DNA of 36,914 bases from an uncultured Burkholderiales bacterium. GTDB lineage: Bacteria; Pseudomonadota; Gammaproteobacteria; Burkholderiales; Burkholderiaceae_E. The DNA lies in the NCBI GenBank assembly GCA_903903975.1, contig CAIVAS010000134.1, positions 1 to 36,914 of the forward strand, read 5' to 3'. Positions 1 through 8,870 of the stretch are shown here, piece by piece. Each line of letters begins with the position of its first letter. Position 1 is the first letter of the stretch. The notes beneath the pieces were generated by a model. It saw nothing but the letters and a program-made list of their open reading frames with translations. It did not search any database and was not told the DNA's origin. Made by a program: the position numbers and the translations under genes.

Positions 1-212
1 CGCTCGGCTTCCGCGCGCTGGATCCAGCGCCGGCCGAGGCGCCGCTCGCCGATCATCACGTAAAGCACCGCCCCGACCATCGGCACCAGCAGAATCACCA
101 GGATCCAGGCCATCGCCACGCCGGGAGGATTGCGCCGCGACAGGATGCGCAGGGTCATCGCGAGGCAGACCGCGACATGAGACAGAACGGACAGCGGGAC
201 TGCGATTGGCAT
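1..212 (-). CDS. cls: Cardiolipin synthase / phospholipase D-family protein, N-terminal fragment
   Basis: Cardiolipin synthases join phosphatidylglycerol units in the inner membrane, using two HKD (phospholipase D) motifs. Only the first 70 codons are inside the window; the gene runs off the left edge. The visible part has the PLDc_N layout: a short hydrophobic segment, then RILSRRNPPGVAMAWIL, a second hydrophobic segment ending LVPMVGAVLYVMIGERR, and a basic stretch (RRLGRRW). The arginine, the NPPG turn, the conserved P-x-x-G-x-x-x-Y and the trailing G-x-R are typical of the family's N-terminal membrane anchor. The start is the ATG read leftward from 212, with no good ribosome binding site. 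The gene is divergent from the CDF transporter. The HKD motifs lie outside the window, so another PLDc_N protein cannot be excluded. Confidence 0.72.
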   Translation of the reverse strand, partial: MPIAVPLSVLSHVAVCLAMTLRILSRRNPPGVAMAWILVILLVPMVGAVLYVMIGERRLGRRWIQRAEAE

Positions 213-282
213 GTCCGGGGAGTCTAAGCCAATCTCCGCGGCCAGGTTGGCTGACATCAATCGCCTCAGGCTGAACGCAATT

Positions 283-295
283 GGCGATAATCGCC
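283..295. promoter_or_regulatory. 13-base palindrome overlapping a -10-like hexamer, just before the CDF start
   Basis: GGCGAT-A-ATCGCC is a perfect inverted repeat with one central base, ending two bases before the ATG at 298. Inside it lies GATAAT (286-291), a 5 of 6 match to the -10 consensus, at a distance that would put the transcript start at or next to the ATG. No convincing -35 was seen. It could be an operator, a leaderless promoter, or chance. Confidence 0.3.
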
Positions 296-297
296 GG

Positions 298-1353
298 ATG
301 CCAGGACCGACGCATTCCGCCCCGCACGACCATGATCACGACCACGGCCATGCCCACGATCATGGCCAGGCTGACGGCCAGACTCATCGCGGCCATGTCG
401 ATCGCCACCCGGTTCATGGCGGGCATGCGCATGCCGGCCATACTCACGCCGGCGGTCATGGGCATCACCCGTCGCCTGACGGGCACGGCCGGCTGTTCCT
501 CGCAGCCATCGTCCTGAATACCGGCTTTGTTGTCATCGAAGCGGCTGCCGGCTGGCGCGCCGACTCGATGGCGCTGCTGTCGGACGCCGGACACAACCTG
601 GGCGACGTGCTGGCGCTGGCGCTGGCCTGGCTTGGTGCCTGGGCCGCCCGCCAGCCGACGAGTCCGCGCTTTACCTGGGGCTGGCGACGCGCTGCCCTGC
701 TGGCCGCCCTGGTCAATGCCGCGCTGCTGCTGGCCGCAGCCGGCGCGATTGCGGTCGAATCGATCACCCGACTGGCCGCGCCGGTGGCGATCGACTCGAC
801 GCTGGTCACCGTGGTGGCAGGCACCGGCATCCTGATCAATGGCCTGACCGCCTGGCTCTTCATGCGCGGCCAGCGTGATGACGTCAATCTGCGCGGCGCC
901 TTCCTGCACATGCTGGGCGATGCCGCGATCTCGGCTGCGGTGGTCATCGGCGCACTCGCCGTGTCGGCCACCGGATGGCTGCGCATCGACCCGGCGCTGA
1001 GCCTTGCGGTCTCGCTCTTCATCGGATGGAGTGCGTACCGGCTGCTGCGCGATGCGCTGTCGGCAGCGCTCGATGGCGTGCCGGCCGGCATCGATCCTGA
1101 CGCAGTCCGCCAGCATCTGCTGTCGATGCCCGGTGTGGCCGGATTGCATGACCTGCACATCTGGCCGGTCGGCTCGAGTGGCGCCAGCCTGAGCGCCCAC
1201 CTGGTGCTTCCGCAGGGCCATCCGGGCGATGCCTTTCTGGTCAGCGCCCATGCCACGCTGCGCAGCCGTTTCGGTATCGAGCACACCACGCTGCAGATCG
1301 AAACCGGCGACGCCACGCACGCCTGCCTGCAGGACTGTTCAAGCAGCCACTGA
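298..1353 (+). CDS. Cation diffusion facilitator, probable zinc/proton antiporter (CzcD/ZitB type)
   Basis: CDF proteins export divalent metal from the cytoplasm in exchange for protons. The 351-residue product opens with a very histidine-rich segment (about 20 His in the first 64 residues, e.g. HDHDHDHGHAHDHG), then six predicted membrane helices and a cytoplasmic C-terminal domain. Both transport-site motifs are visible: HNLGD in the second helix and HMLGD in the fifth. The HxxxD/HxxxD pairing is the arrangement known from zinc-selecting members such as ZitB, so zinc is the likely substrate. The reading frame is open back to 211, but that start would overlap the divergent cls start. The ATG at 298 gives the normal short lead into the His-rich tail. 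There is no Shine-Dalgarno sequence; a -10-like hexamer lies directly upstream. Family assignment is firm, metal specificity inferred. Confidence 0.9.
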   Translation: MPGPTHSAPHDHDHDHGHAHDHGQADGQTHRGHVDRHPVHGGHAHAGHTHAGGHGHHPSPDGHGRLFLAAIVLNTGFVVIEAAAGWRADSMALLSDAGHNLGDVLALALAWLGAWAARQPTSPRFTWGWRRAALLAALVNAALLLAAAGAIAVESITRLAAPVAIDSTLVTVVAGTGILINGLTAWLFMRGQRDDVNLRGAFLHMLGDAAISAAVVIGALAVSATGWLRIDPALSLAVSLFIGWSAYRLLRDALSAALDGVPAGIDPDAVRQHLLSMPGVAGLHDLHIWPVGSSGASLSAHLVLPQGHPGDAFLVSAHATLRSRFGIEHTTLQIETGDATHACLQDCSSSH

Positions 1354-1422
1354 CCCGAGCGGGGCGCTGTCGGACAGGGAGCGGATGCTATGCTCGTCTG
1401 ATCTCCACCCTCGATCGCCTCA

Positions 1423-2736
1423 ATGGATCTGTTGCTTTTGCTGCTGCTCGTCTTGCTGAACGCCCTGTTCGCAATGTCCGAGATGGCAGTGGTCTCGGCC
1501 CGCAAGGCCCGACTCCAGCGTATGGCCGACGACGGCTACCCCGGATCGACTGCAGCCCTGGCGCTCAGTGAAGAACCCGGCGGATTCCTCTCGACGATCC
1601 AGGTCGGCATCACGACCATCGGCATCCTCAGCGGTATCGTCGGCGAAGGACTGATTGCCGCGCCCATCGCGCGCTGGTTGTCGCAATTCGATCTGTCCGA
1701 GCCCTATGTGAAAGGCTTCTCGGTGGCGATTGCGGTCGCGATCATCACCTATCTGTCGGTGGTGATCGGCGAGCTGGTGCCCAAGCGGCTGGCATTGCGC
1801 GCACCCGAGCGGATTGCCTCGGCCGTGGCGCGCCCGATGGGCTGGTTCTCGCGGGTCACCCGTCCGCTGGTCTGGTCGCTTTCATCGTCGAGCAACATGC
1901 TGCTGCGACTGCTCGGCGCACGCGGGACCGGCGAGCCACCGGTGACCGACGACGAGATCAAGGTCCTGATGGGACAAGGCGCCGAGGCCGGCATCTTCCA
2001 TGAGAGCGAGCAGGCAATCGTCTCGAACGTGCTGCGCCTGGATGAGCAGCGCATCGGCGCGATCATGACGCCGCGCATGGATATCTATGCCATCGATCTG
2101 GAGGACGGCGATGCGGCCGTGCGCATCCAGATTGCCGAAAGTCAGCACACCCGGGTGGTGGTATGCCGGGGCGGGCTCGAGCACATCCTGGGCGTGCTGC
2201 GCCTGGTCGATCTGCTGCGACCGGCACTGCAGGGCGAGCCGCTGGAGGTCGAGCGGCATCTGAGCCCGGCGCTCTATCTGCCCGAGACCATCAGCACCAC
2301 GCAGCTGCTCGAGAGCTTTCGCCGCGAGCGGGTTCAGTTCGGTCTGATCGTCGATGAATACGGTGACCTCAAGGGCCTGGTGTCGCTGACCGATGTGCTG
2401 ACCTCGATCGTCGGCGAACTGCCGGAGCACGACTCGACCACCGACACCGACGTGGTTCGACGCGAAGACGGTTCGCTGCTGGTGGATGGCTCGATCGGTC
2501 TTGAGCGGCTCAAGGCCGTGCTCGATATCGACGAGTTGCCCGCCGAGGAAGAGCGCAGCTTTCATACCGTCGGCGGCTTCGCGATGCATTGCCTCGGCCG
2601 TATTCCGTCGGTGGCCGATCATTTCGATGCCCAGGGTTATCGCTTTGAAGTGGTCGACATGGACCGCAACCGCGTCGACAAGGTGCTGATCGCGAAGCTG
2701 CCCGAGCAGCCGGCGGCGACGAATTCACGCGACTGA
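1423..2736 (+). CDS. HlyC/CorC-family membrane protein (DUF21 - CBS pair - CorC_HlyC)
   Basis: A 437-residue integral membrane protein with three regions in order. Residues 1-180 form a DUF21 membrane region with NALFAMSEMAVVSARKARL near the start. Residues about 200-330 hold two CBS repeats, recognisable by MTPRMDIYAID and VDEYGDLKGLVSLTDVL. A C-terminal CorC_HlyC domain covers about 350-430. Proteins of this layout (CorC, TlyC, YfjD, YoaE types) are linked to magnesium or cobalt efflux and salt tolerance; the 'hemolysin' name is historical and not evidence of toxin activity. The gene starts 69 bases after the CDF transporter on the same strand. A TATGCT hexamer at 1389-1394 could be part of a weak promoter. 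The exact ion cannot be read from the sequence. Confidence 0.88.
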   Translation: MDLLLLLLLVLLNALFAMSEMAVVSARKARLQRMADDGYPGSTAALALSEEPGGFLSTIQVGITTIGILSGIVGEGLIAAPIARWLSQFDLSEPYVKGFSVAIAVAIITYLSVVIGELVPKRLALRAPERIASAVARPMGWFSRVTRPLVWSLSSSSNMLLRLLGARGTGEPPVTDDEIKVLMGQGAEAGIFHESEQAIVSNVLRLDEQRIGAIMTPRMDIYAIDLEDGDAAVRIQIAESQHTRVVVCRGGLEHILGVLRLVDLLRPALQGEPLEVERHLSPALYLPETISTTQLLESFRRERVQFGLIVDEYGDLKGLVSLTDVLTSIVGELPEHDSTTDTDVVRREDGSLLVDGSIGLERLKAVLDIDELPAEEERSFHTVGGFAMHCLGRIPSVADHFDAQGYRFEVVDMDRNRVDKVLIAKLPEQPAATNSRD

Positions 2737-2848
2737 GCGCACGGCAAGACCCGCGCGACGGCTCCGCGTGAAGGATCAGTGCAACCGAGCGCGCGACGCG
2801 GTCTCGACGTATCATCACCGCCACCTCGACCATTCGATAAAGACCGCC

Positions 2849-3892
2849 ATGCTGCAGCGCATTGTTCGATCCCTTGGCAGACTCGACGCATTCCGAACAG
2901 AATCGGGCGGAGCGTTCCGGCCGTCAGCGTTTGCGAACCGGCGCCAGGCGATCGCAGCCAGCCTCGTCTCCCTTGCCGCGCTGCTTGCCGCAGCACCCGC
3001 AGCGGCTCAGATCGATACCCTCAAAATGATGATCGGCGCCAACCCGGGCGGTGGCTTCGATCAGACCGGCCGCAGCATCGCCGCCGCCATGCAGGCCGCG
3101 GGCTCGGTGCGCAATGCCACCTTCGAAAACAAGGGCGGCGCCGGCGGCACGATCGGGCTGGCGCAATTCGTGAACACCGAAAAGGGCAATCCGAATGCCC
3201 TGATCGTGACCGGTGCGGTGATGGTCGGCGCGATCGAAATGAGTCATCCGCCGGTGACCCTGAAAAACGGCACGCCGATTGCACGTCTCTTTGCCGATGC
3301 CATGGTGCTGGTGGTGCCAACCAGCTCGAAGATCCAGTCGATGGCCGATCTGATCGCGATGCTCAAGGCGAATCCGGGGTCGGTATCGTGGGCCGGCGGC
3401 TCGCGCGGATCGACTGACCACATGCTTGCCGGGCTGATTGCCAAGGAGTCGGGCGTCGAGCCGGCCAAGGTCAATTACATCCCGTTTGCCGGTGGCGGCG
3501 AAGCCACCGCGGCCATTCTGGGCAATCAGGTCACCGTCGGCATCGCCGGTGTTTCCGAATTTCTGCCTTTCGTCAAAGACGGCAAGATGCGCGCACTCGC
3601 GGTGTCATCGAGCTTTCCGGTGCAGGGCATCAAGTCGCTCAAGGATCTCGGCGTGAATGTCGAGATGTACAACTGGCGCGGTGTCTGGGGCCCGCCGGGC
3701 ATCACGCCCGAGCAGCAGAAAGTGATGATCGATGCAGTGGTCAAGGGCACCCAGACCCCGCAGTGGAAAGACACGCTGGCGCGCAACGAATGGGCGCCCT
3801 TCCTGCAGACCGGCGCCGAATTCGGCAGCTATGTCGAGTCGGAGTCCAAGCGTCTGGGCGGCATCCTTCGCGATCTCGGCCTGGCCAAGTAA
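2849..3892 (+). CDS. tctC: Tripartite tricarboxylate transporter substrate-binding protein (TctC/Bug family)
   Basis: Periplasmic solute-binding protein of the TTT family, which captures carboxylates or related small acids for the TctAB membrane pair. The 347-residue product has a basic N-terminus, a hydrophobic stretch (SLVSLAALLAAAPAAAQ) with a signal peptidase I site at about AAA-QID, then the Bug hallmarks: MMIGANPGGGFDQTGR near the mature N-terminus, ENKGGAGGTIG, and the late VWGPPGITPEQ segment. The frame is open back to a GTG at 2768, but the ATG at 2849 gives a signal peptide closer to usual length; even so the lead before the hydrophobic core is long. It is first in a three-gene cluster. 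Bug proteins are greatly expanded in Burkholderiales and their ligands cannot be predicted from sequence. Confidence 0.9.
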   Translation: MLQRIVRSLGRLDAFRTESGGAFRPSAFANRRQAIAASLVSLAALLAAAPAAAQIDTLKMMIGANPGGGFDQTGRSIAAAMQAAGSVRNATFENKGGAGGTIGLAQFVNTEKGNPNALIVTGAVMVGAIEMSHPPVTLKNGTPIARLFADAMVLVVPTSSKIQSMADLIAMLKANPGSVSWAGGSRGSTDHMLAGLIAKESGVEPAKVNYIPFAGGGEATAAILGNQVTVGIAGVSEFLPFVKDGKMRALAVSSSFPVQGIKSLKDLGVNVEMYNWRGVWGPPGITPEQQKVMIDAVVKGTQTPQWKDTLARNEWAPFLQTGAEFGSYVESESKRLGGILRDLGLAK

Positions 3893-3932
3893 TCCCGGTC
3901 ATTGCTGCGCTGACGGTTCAGAGTCGATCCGC

Positions 3933-4415
3933 TTGAAACACGGTATTGCGATCGGCGTGGCGGTCATCGGACTGTCGGTCGCCTTCGGCATCGGGCTGAT
4001 CGACATCGACGGCGCCGGTGGCTACTCGGGACTGTCGCCCCGCTTCATGCCGACCCTGGTCGCCCTCGGCCTGCTGGTCTGCGGCGTGATGATCCTGGTG
4101 AATGCCGTGCGCGGCCGCTTTGTGGCCGGTGACGACGAGCTCGAGGCGTCGGGCGAAGCCCTGCCGCTGTCGCCCTCCGCCGGTATCGACCTGCTCTGGC
4201 TGATCGCCGGCCTGCTGTTGCACATGATCCTGATCGGCTGGGTGGGGTTCATTGCCGCCAGCACGCTGCTGATGGTGTTTGTTGCGCGCGGCTACGGCAG
4301 TCGCAAACCGATTCGTGACGCGCTGGTCGCGCTGGCGGTGACCGTGCCGATCTGGGCGCTCTTCTCGCAGGTCATGGGCATCTCCTTGCCGCTGCTGCCG
4401 CTGCTGAAAACATGA
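3933..4415 (+). CDS. tctB: Tripartite tricarboxylate transporter small membrane subunit (TctB)
   Basis: About 160 residues with four predicted membrane helices, the size and topology of TctB, the small subunit that partners TctA. Visible features are the first helix ([19 protein letters not shown]), then [18 protein letters not shown], where the P-R-x-x-P turn is typical, an acidic cytoplasmic loop around residues 65-80, and two closing helices. The frame is open far upstream, but the codons before 3933 translate to a non-membrane, arginine-rich sequence overlapping tctC. The TTG at 3933, which gives a start at LKHGIAIGV, is therefore the best start. The gene ends in a 4-base ATGA overlap with tctA, indicating translational coupling. 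Confidence 0.82.
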   Translation: MKHGIAIGVAVIGLSVAFGIGLIDIDGAGGYSGLSPRFMPTLVALGLLVCGVMILVNAVRGRFVAGDDELEASGEALPLSPSAGIDLLWLIAGLLLHMILIGWVGFIAASTLLMVFVARGYGSRKPIRDALVALAVTVPIWALFSQVMGISLPLLPLLKT

Positions 4416-5917
4416 TCGACACCCTCACCGCGCTGATGGGTGGTTTTGCGGCGGCGGTCTCGCCGGTCAACCTTGCCTGGGCGCTGGTCGGCTGCTTCAT
4501 CGGTACGGCCATCGGGGTGCTGCCGGGAATCGGGCCGGCGCTGACGGTGGCGATGCTGCTGCCGATCACCGCCAAGGTCGACCCGTCGTCCGCGCTGATC
4601 ATGTTCGCCGGCGTCTACTACGGCGCGATGTTCGGCGGCTCGACGACCTCGATCCTGATGAACACACCGGGCGAGTCGGCCACCATGGTCACCGCCATGG
4701 AAGGCAACGCCATGGCGCGCAGCGGCCGCGCGGGGCCGGCGCTGGCCACCGCTGCCATCGGCTCATTCGTTGCGGGCACCATCGCCACGCTGCTGCTGAC
4801 GCTGTTTGCGCCGCTGCTGGCAGGCTTTGCGCTCAATTTCGGGCCGGCCGAATACTTCATGATCATGGCGCTCGCCTTCACGACGGTATCGGCAGTGATC
4901 GGCCAGTCGGTTCTCAAGGGCATGACCAGCCTCTTCGTGGGCCTGGGCATCGGGCTGATCGGCATCGATGCGGTGTCGGGCATCACCCGCTATACGCTGG
5001 GTGTGCCCGAACTCTTCGACGGCATCGATGTCGTGGTGGTCGCGGTGGGCCTCTTTGCGGTCGGCGAAGCGCTTTATGGGGTGATCTATCGCGGCGCCGA
5101 TGCCACCATGAACCGCATGAGCTCGACCCACATGAGCCGGGACGACTGGCGCCGTTCGATTCCGGCCTGGCTGCGCGGCACGCTGATCGGCTTTCCCTTC
5201 GGACTGATCCCGGCCGGCGGCGCCGAAATTCCCACGTTTCTTTCCTATGCCGCCGAGAAAAAACTCTCGAAGCATCCCGACGAGTTCTCGCCCAATGGCG
5301 GACCGGGCGCCATCGAAGGCGTGGCCGGTCCTGAGGCCGCCAACAACGCCACCGTCACCGCCGCGCTCGCACCGCTGCTGACACTCGGCATCCCGACCTC
5401 GGCCACCACCGCGATCCTGCTGGCGGCTTTCCAGAACTACAACCTGCAGCCCGGACCGGCGCTGCTGCAGACATCGGGCCCGCTGGTCTGGACGCTGATC
5501 GCCTCGCTCTACATCGGCAATGTCATGCTGCTGGTGCTCAACCTGCCTCTGGTCGGCCTATGGGTGCGCGTGCTGCGCATTCCAACGCCGCTGCTCTATG
5601 GCGGCATCCTGATCTTCTCGACGCTCGGCGCCTACAGCCTGCGCCAGTCAACCTTCGACCTGATGCTGCTCGGCATCATCGGGCTGATGGGATTGGCCAT
5701 GCGTCGCTATGGCTTTCCGGTGGCGCCGGTCATCGTCGGCATGATCCTGGGGCCGATGGCCGAAAAGCAGCTGCGCAATGCGCTCTCGATTTCGCAGGGC
5801 GACTGGTCGGTCTTCCTGACCCGGCCGCTGTCGCTGACACTGCTGTGCGTAATGCTTGCGGTGCTGGTGATTCCGCGGTTCCTCAGGCGCCGGGCGACGG
5901 CGTCAGCGCCGGGCTGA
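4412..5917 (+). CDS. tctA: Tripartite tricarboxylate transporter large permease subunit (TctA)
   Basis: 501-residue, highly hydrophobic protein with about ten or more membrane helices. It carries the family glycine/proline-rich motifs: [21 protein letters not shown] near residue 30-50, [20 protein letters not shown] near 70-90, and the second-half repeat [18 protein letters not shown] around 330. TctA is the transport channel that works with TctB and a TctC binding protein, driven by ion gradients. Its start overlaps the tctB stop (ATGA). The gene is followed 9 bases later by an ABC exporter, so the whole set may be one transcript. Substrate unknown. Confidence 0.93.
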   Translation: MIDTLTALMGGFAAAVSPVNLAWALVGCFIGTAIGVLPGIGPALTVAMLLPITAKVDPSSALIMFAGVYYGAMFGGSTTSILMNTPGESATMVTAMEGNAMARSGRAGPALATAAIGSFVAGTIATLLLTLFAPLLAGFALNFGPAEYFMIMALAFTTVSAVIGQSVLKGMTSLFVGLGIGLIGIDAVSGITRYTLGVPELFDGIDVVVVAVGLFAVGEALYGVIYRGADATMNRMSSTHMSRDDWRRSIPAWLRGTLIGFPFGLIPAGGAEIPTFLSYAAEKKLSKHPDEFSPNGGPGAIEGVAGPEAANNATVTAALAPLLTLGIPTSATTAILLAAFQNYNLQPGPALLQTSGPLVWTLIASLYIGNVMLLVLNLPLVGLWVRVLRIPTPLLYGGILIFSTLGAYSLRQSTFDLMLLGIIGLMGLAMRRYGFPVAPVIVGMILGPMAEKQLRNALSISQGDWSVFLTRPLSLTLLCVMLAVLVIPRFLRRRATASAPG

Positions 5918-5926
5918 TCAAGGTCG

Positions 5927-7693
5927 ATGACGCAGCGATTCACCGCCCGCGCGTGGGGGCTGATCAAGCCTTATTTCACCAGCGATATGCGCTGGCAGGC
6001 GATCGGACTGCTGACTGCAGTGGTCGCCCTCAACCTGATCACGGTCTATGTCGACGTGCTGCTCAACGAGTTCCAGCGCGAATTCTTCAACTCGCTCGAA
6101 TCGCGCGACTATGCCGAATTCAGGCACCAGCTATGGCGATTCAGCGCGCTGGCCGCAGCCTTCATCGTCGTGGCGGCTTACAAGTTCTATCTCACCCAGC
6201 TCTTCGAGATGCGCTGGCGCGCCTGGCTGACCGCGCGCTACATCGACGGGTGGTTCTCGCAACGCGCTTATTACCGCCTGGAGCTTGCCGCCACTGGCAA
6301 TGCCTCAACTAACGCACCGGCGGACAATCCCGATCAGCGCATCGCAGAAGACGTGCGCCTGTTCACCGAATTCACGGTGTTTCTGTCGATGGGGCTGCTC
6401 AACGCGGTGGTGACGCTGGGTTCTTTCATCGCGATCCTGTGGACGGTCTCCGGGCCGCTCACGGTCATGCTGGGCGCCAGCGAATTCACGATTCCGGGCT
6501 ATATGGTCTGGGTGGCGGTGCTCTATGCGATTGCCGGCAGCTGGCTCACCCATGCGATCGGCCGCCCGCTGATCGGGCTGAACTTCCAGCAGCAAAAGCT
6601 CGAGGCCGATCTGCGTTACGGCATGGTGCGGGTGCGCGAAAACGCCGAGAGCATCGCGCTCTACCACGGCGAAGGCACCGAACGCACAAGCCTGCTCGAT
6701 CGCTTCGGCAGGGTCATCACCAACTACTGGACGCTGATCCGGGCGCAGAAAAAACTGATCTGGGCGCAAAGTTTCTACGGGCAGCTGGCGGTGATCTTCC
6801 CGTTCGTGGTGGCCGCGCCGCGCTACTTCAACGGGCCGCTCAAGCTCGGTGATCTGATGCAGATCTCCAATGCCTTCGGTCAGGTGCAAAGCGCGCTCTC
6901 ATGGTTTGTCGATGCCTATTCGAGCGTGGCGATCTGGAAAGCGACCACCGATCGACTCCTGAGCTTTGACGACTCGCTGCAGCACCTGCATGGCGAAGCC
7001 GGCACGCTGCTGCATGCGGTCGAGGGCGCATCGCCGGCACTTCGTGGCGTGCGCCTCGATACACCGGGTGGCGTACCGATCGTGGCCGACGCGACGCTGG
7101 TTGTTGCCGCCGGCGACCGGCTGCTGCTGACCGGCCCATCGGGCAGCGGCAAGAGCACGCTGTTCAGGGCGCTGGCCGGGATCTGGCCCTATGGCAGCGG
7201 GGTGATCGAGCAGCCGCAAGGCAAGCTGCTCTTTCTGCCGCAAAAGCCCTATCTGCCGATCGGCACCCTTCGGGCCTGCGTGAGCTATCCGGCGCCGCCC
7301 GGCGAATTCAGCGATGACGCGATCAGAACTGCGCTTCGCGAGTGCCGGCTGCCGCAGCTGGTCGAGCAGCTCGATGAATCGAGTGCCTGGGACCGGCGCC
7401 TGTCACCCGGCGAACAGCAAAGACTCGGGTTTGCCCGGGCGCTGCTGAACCGTCCGCAATGGCTCTTCCTGGACGAAGCGACCTCGGCACTCGACGAGGC
7501 GACCGGCAAGGCGCTCTATCAGCTGCTGATCGAGCGTCTGCCGGATGCCGCGGTGATCAGCATCGCCCACGATCCGTCGGTCGCACCCTTCCATCAAATT
7601 CGTCGCCATCTGACGCCGGCCGAAGGCGGCGCGCATCTTGGCGCTGCAGTGAGCATTTCGTTGAGCGATCCGGTTCAGCCGCCTGCCCCCTGA
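5927..7693 (+). CDS. ABC transporter with fused permease and ATPase, SbmA/BacA-YddA type
   Basis: 588-residue half-transporter. The N-terminal ~350 residues hold the SbmA/BacA-like membrane domain, recognisable by the pattern around NEFQREFFNSLESRDY and the following FEMRWRAWLTARYI. A C-terminal ATPase follows: Walker A GPSGSGKST at about 403-411, ABC signature LSPGEQQRLGFARAL at about 492, and Walker B LFLDEATSALDE. The family (YddA, Rv1819c, human ABCD4) is associated with vitamin B12 or peptide movement, but substrates vary. An AAGG sequence lies a suitable distance before the ATG. The start is 9 bases after tctA, suggesting co-transcription with the TTT cluster, which is unusual company. 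The last ~20 residues are a proline-rich tail without a recognisable role. Confidence 0.9.
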   Translation: MTQRFTARAWGLIKPYFTSDMRWQAIGLLTAVVALNLITVYVDVLLNEFQREFFNSLESRDYAEFRHQLWRFSALAAAFIVVAAYKFYLTQLFEMRWRAWLTARYIDGWFSQRAYYRLELAATGNASTNAPADNPDQRIAEDVRLFTEFTVFLSMGLLNAVVTLGSFIAILWTVSGPLTVMLGASEFTIPGYMVWVAVLYAIAGSWLTHAIGRPLIGLNFQQQKLEADLRYGMVRVRENAESIALYHGEGTERTSLLDRFGRVITNYWTLIRAQKKLIWAQSFYGQLAVIFPFVVAAPRYFNGPLKLGDLMQISNAFGQVQSALSWFVDAYSSVAIWKATTDRLLSFDDSLQHLHGEAGTLLHAVEGASPALRGVRLDTPGGVPIVADATLVVAAGDRLLLTGPSGSGKSTLFRALAGIWPYGSGVIEQPQGKLLFLPQKPYLPIGTLRACVSYPAPPGEFSDDAIRTALRECRLPQLVEQLDESSAWDRRLSPGEQQRLGFARALLNRPQWLFLDEATSALDEATGKALYQLLIERLPDAAVISIAHDPSVAPFHQIRRHLTPAEGGAHLGAAVSISLSDPVQPPAP

Positions 7694-7718
7694 CAGCCAT
7701 CGGGCGGCTGCGCGCCCG

Positions 7719-7724
7719 TACAAT
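7719..7724 (+). promoter_or_regulatory. -10-like hexamer directly before glk
   Basis: TACAAT is a 5 of 6 match to the sigma-70 -10 box and ends 7 bases before the glk ATG, so a transcript from it would begin at about the start codon. CTGACA at 7690-7695 resembles a -35 but the 23-base spacer is too long for a standard promoter. Weak evidence. Confidence 0.3.
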
Positions 7725-7731
7725 CGAGCGG

Positions 7732-8784
7732 ATGAATCAACGCGGCCAGACCCTTCATGACGAACGCAGCGAGCATGTCGTGCTGGCCGGCGACGTGGGC
7801 GGCACCTTCGTTCGGCTGGTACTGGCTCGCAACGGGACGCTGCTCGGTGTGCCCCAGGAACTCGCCCGCGAGCGCTTTACCGATCTGGCCGACGCCTGCG
7901 GCGATTTTCTCGATCGGCATGCCGCCGGGCTGCGGGTCGATGGCGTCTCGTTCGGTGCCGCAGGACGCCTGCAGCAGGGCCAGATCGCACTCACCAACGG
8001 CAACTGGCTGATCGATCCGCAGGCGCTCGCCGATGCGCTCGGCTTGCGCCCGGGGCGGGTTCATCTGCTCAATGATTTTGCTGCGCTGGCCTGGGCCCTG
8101 CCCACCCTGCAGGCGGATGAACTCATCGCCGCACCCGGCAGTGCGGCAGAGCTTGCCGGCCGCGGGCGCCCGGTGGGCCCGACCGATGGCAATCGGGTCG
8201 TGGTCGGCCCGGGCACCGGGCTGGGGGTGGCCGCGATGATCCGCTCGACGGGCAGCTGGCATCCGCTGGCCACCGAGGGCGGGCATGTCACCTTCGCTCC
8301 CGAGACGCCCTTCGAAAGCGCCGCAGCGCAGCTTGCGGCAGCGCGCTTCGGACATGTCTCATGGGAGCGGCTGTTGAGCGGGCCGGGCCTGGCGCTTTTG
8401 CGCGATGCGGCCCTGATCGAGGCAGGCATGGCACCCGATACCATCGATTCGGCCATGGTCATCGACACCATCGGCCGGGCAGACGCCGCCTCGATCAAGG
8501 CCGCCCGCAGCTTCATTGATTTGCTCGGCGCCTTTGCCGGTGATCTGGCCCTGCTCTATGAGGCCAGCGGCGGCGTCGTGATTGCCGGCGGGATCATGCC
8601 CCGGCTTGCCCGCGTTTTGCCGCTCGAGGGCCTGCGAACTCGCTTCGAGGCCAAGGGCCGTTACCGCGCCTGGCTTGCCGGCGTGCCGCTCGATCTGATG
8701 GCGTCGCCCTGGGCGGCATTGCGAGGCGCGGCCGCAGCCTATATCGGCTCAGCGCCACACGATCAGAAAAGCCCTACCGCCTGA
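7732..8784 (+). CDS. glk: Glucokinase
   Basis: Phosphorylates glucose with ATP to glucose 6-phosphate in the cytoplasm. The 350-residue protein belongs to the proteobacterial Glk family rather than ROK, as no ROK zinc motif is seen. Visible motifs are the phosphate-1 loop LAGDVGGTFVRL at residues 18-29, the catalytic-loop LLNDFAALAWALP with the Asp that activates the sugar hydroxyl, VVGPGTGLGVA, the substrate-contact segment TEGGHVTFAP, and the C-terminal adenosine motif GGVVIAGGIMPR. The frame is open well upstream into the ABC gene, but the ATG at 7732 leaves a 15-20 residue lead before the first motif. There is no clear ribosome binding site. It is separated from its left neighbour by 38 bases and from ccmI by 86. 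Confidence 0.92.
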   Translation: MNQRGQTLHDERSEHVVLAGDVGGTFVRLVLARNGTLLGVPQELARERFTDLADACGDFLDRHAAGLRVDGVSFGAAGRLQQGQIALTNGNWLIDPQALADALGLRPGRVHLLNDFAALAWALPTLQADELIAAPGSAAELAGRGRPVGPTDGNRVVVGPGTGLGVAAMIRSTGSWHPLATEGGHVTFAPETPFESAAAQLAAARFGHVSWERLLSGPGLALLRDAALIEAGMAPDTIDSAMVIDTIGRADAASIKAARSFIDLLGAFAGDLALLYEASGGVVIAGGIMPRLARVLPLEGLRTRFEAKGRYRAWLAGVPLDLMASPWAALRGAAAAYIGSAPHDQKSPTA

Positions 8785-8870
8785 TTGGTTGCGCTCCTGA
8801 CGGCGTGGGAGAATCGCCCCGCCGCCGTCCGGGCGTGCGCGACCCTCACTGGTAACCATCTGCCTCAGCC

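Noticed and set aside
465-1505. Long leftward open frame opposite the CDF transporter
   Set aside because: The sequence is Ser/Arg/Ala-rich without domain or membrane features, and it mirrors a well-supported gene. In GC-rich DNA such antisense frames are expected.
1423-2736. Hemolysin (toxin) reading of the DUF21-CBS protein
   Set aside because: The name is historical; the domain layout is that of a CorC/TlyC-type ion-related membrane protein, with no toxin features.
8785-8814. Possible ccm promoter: TTGGTT, 18-base spacer, GAGAAT
   Set aside because: Matches to consensus are only 3 of 6 and 4 of 6; not enough to call.
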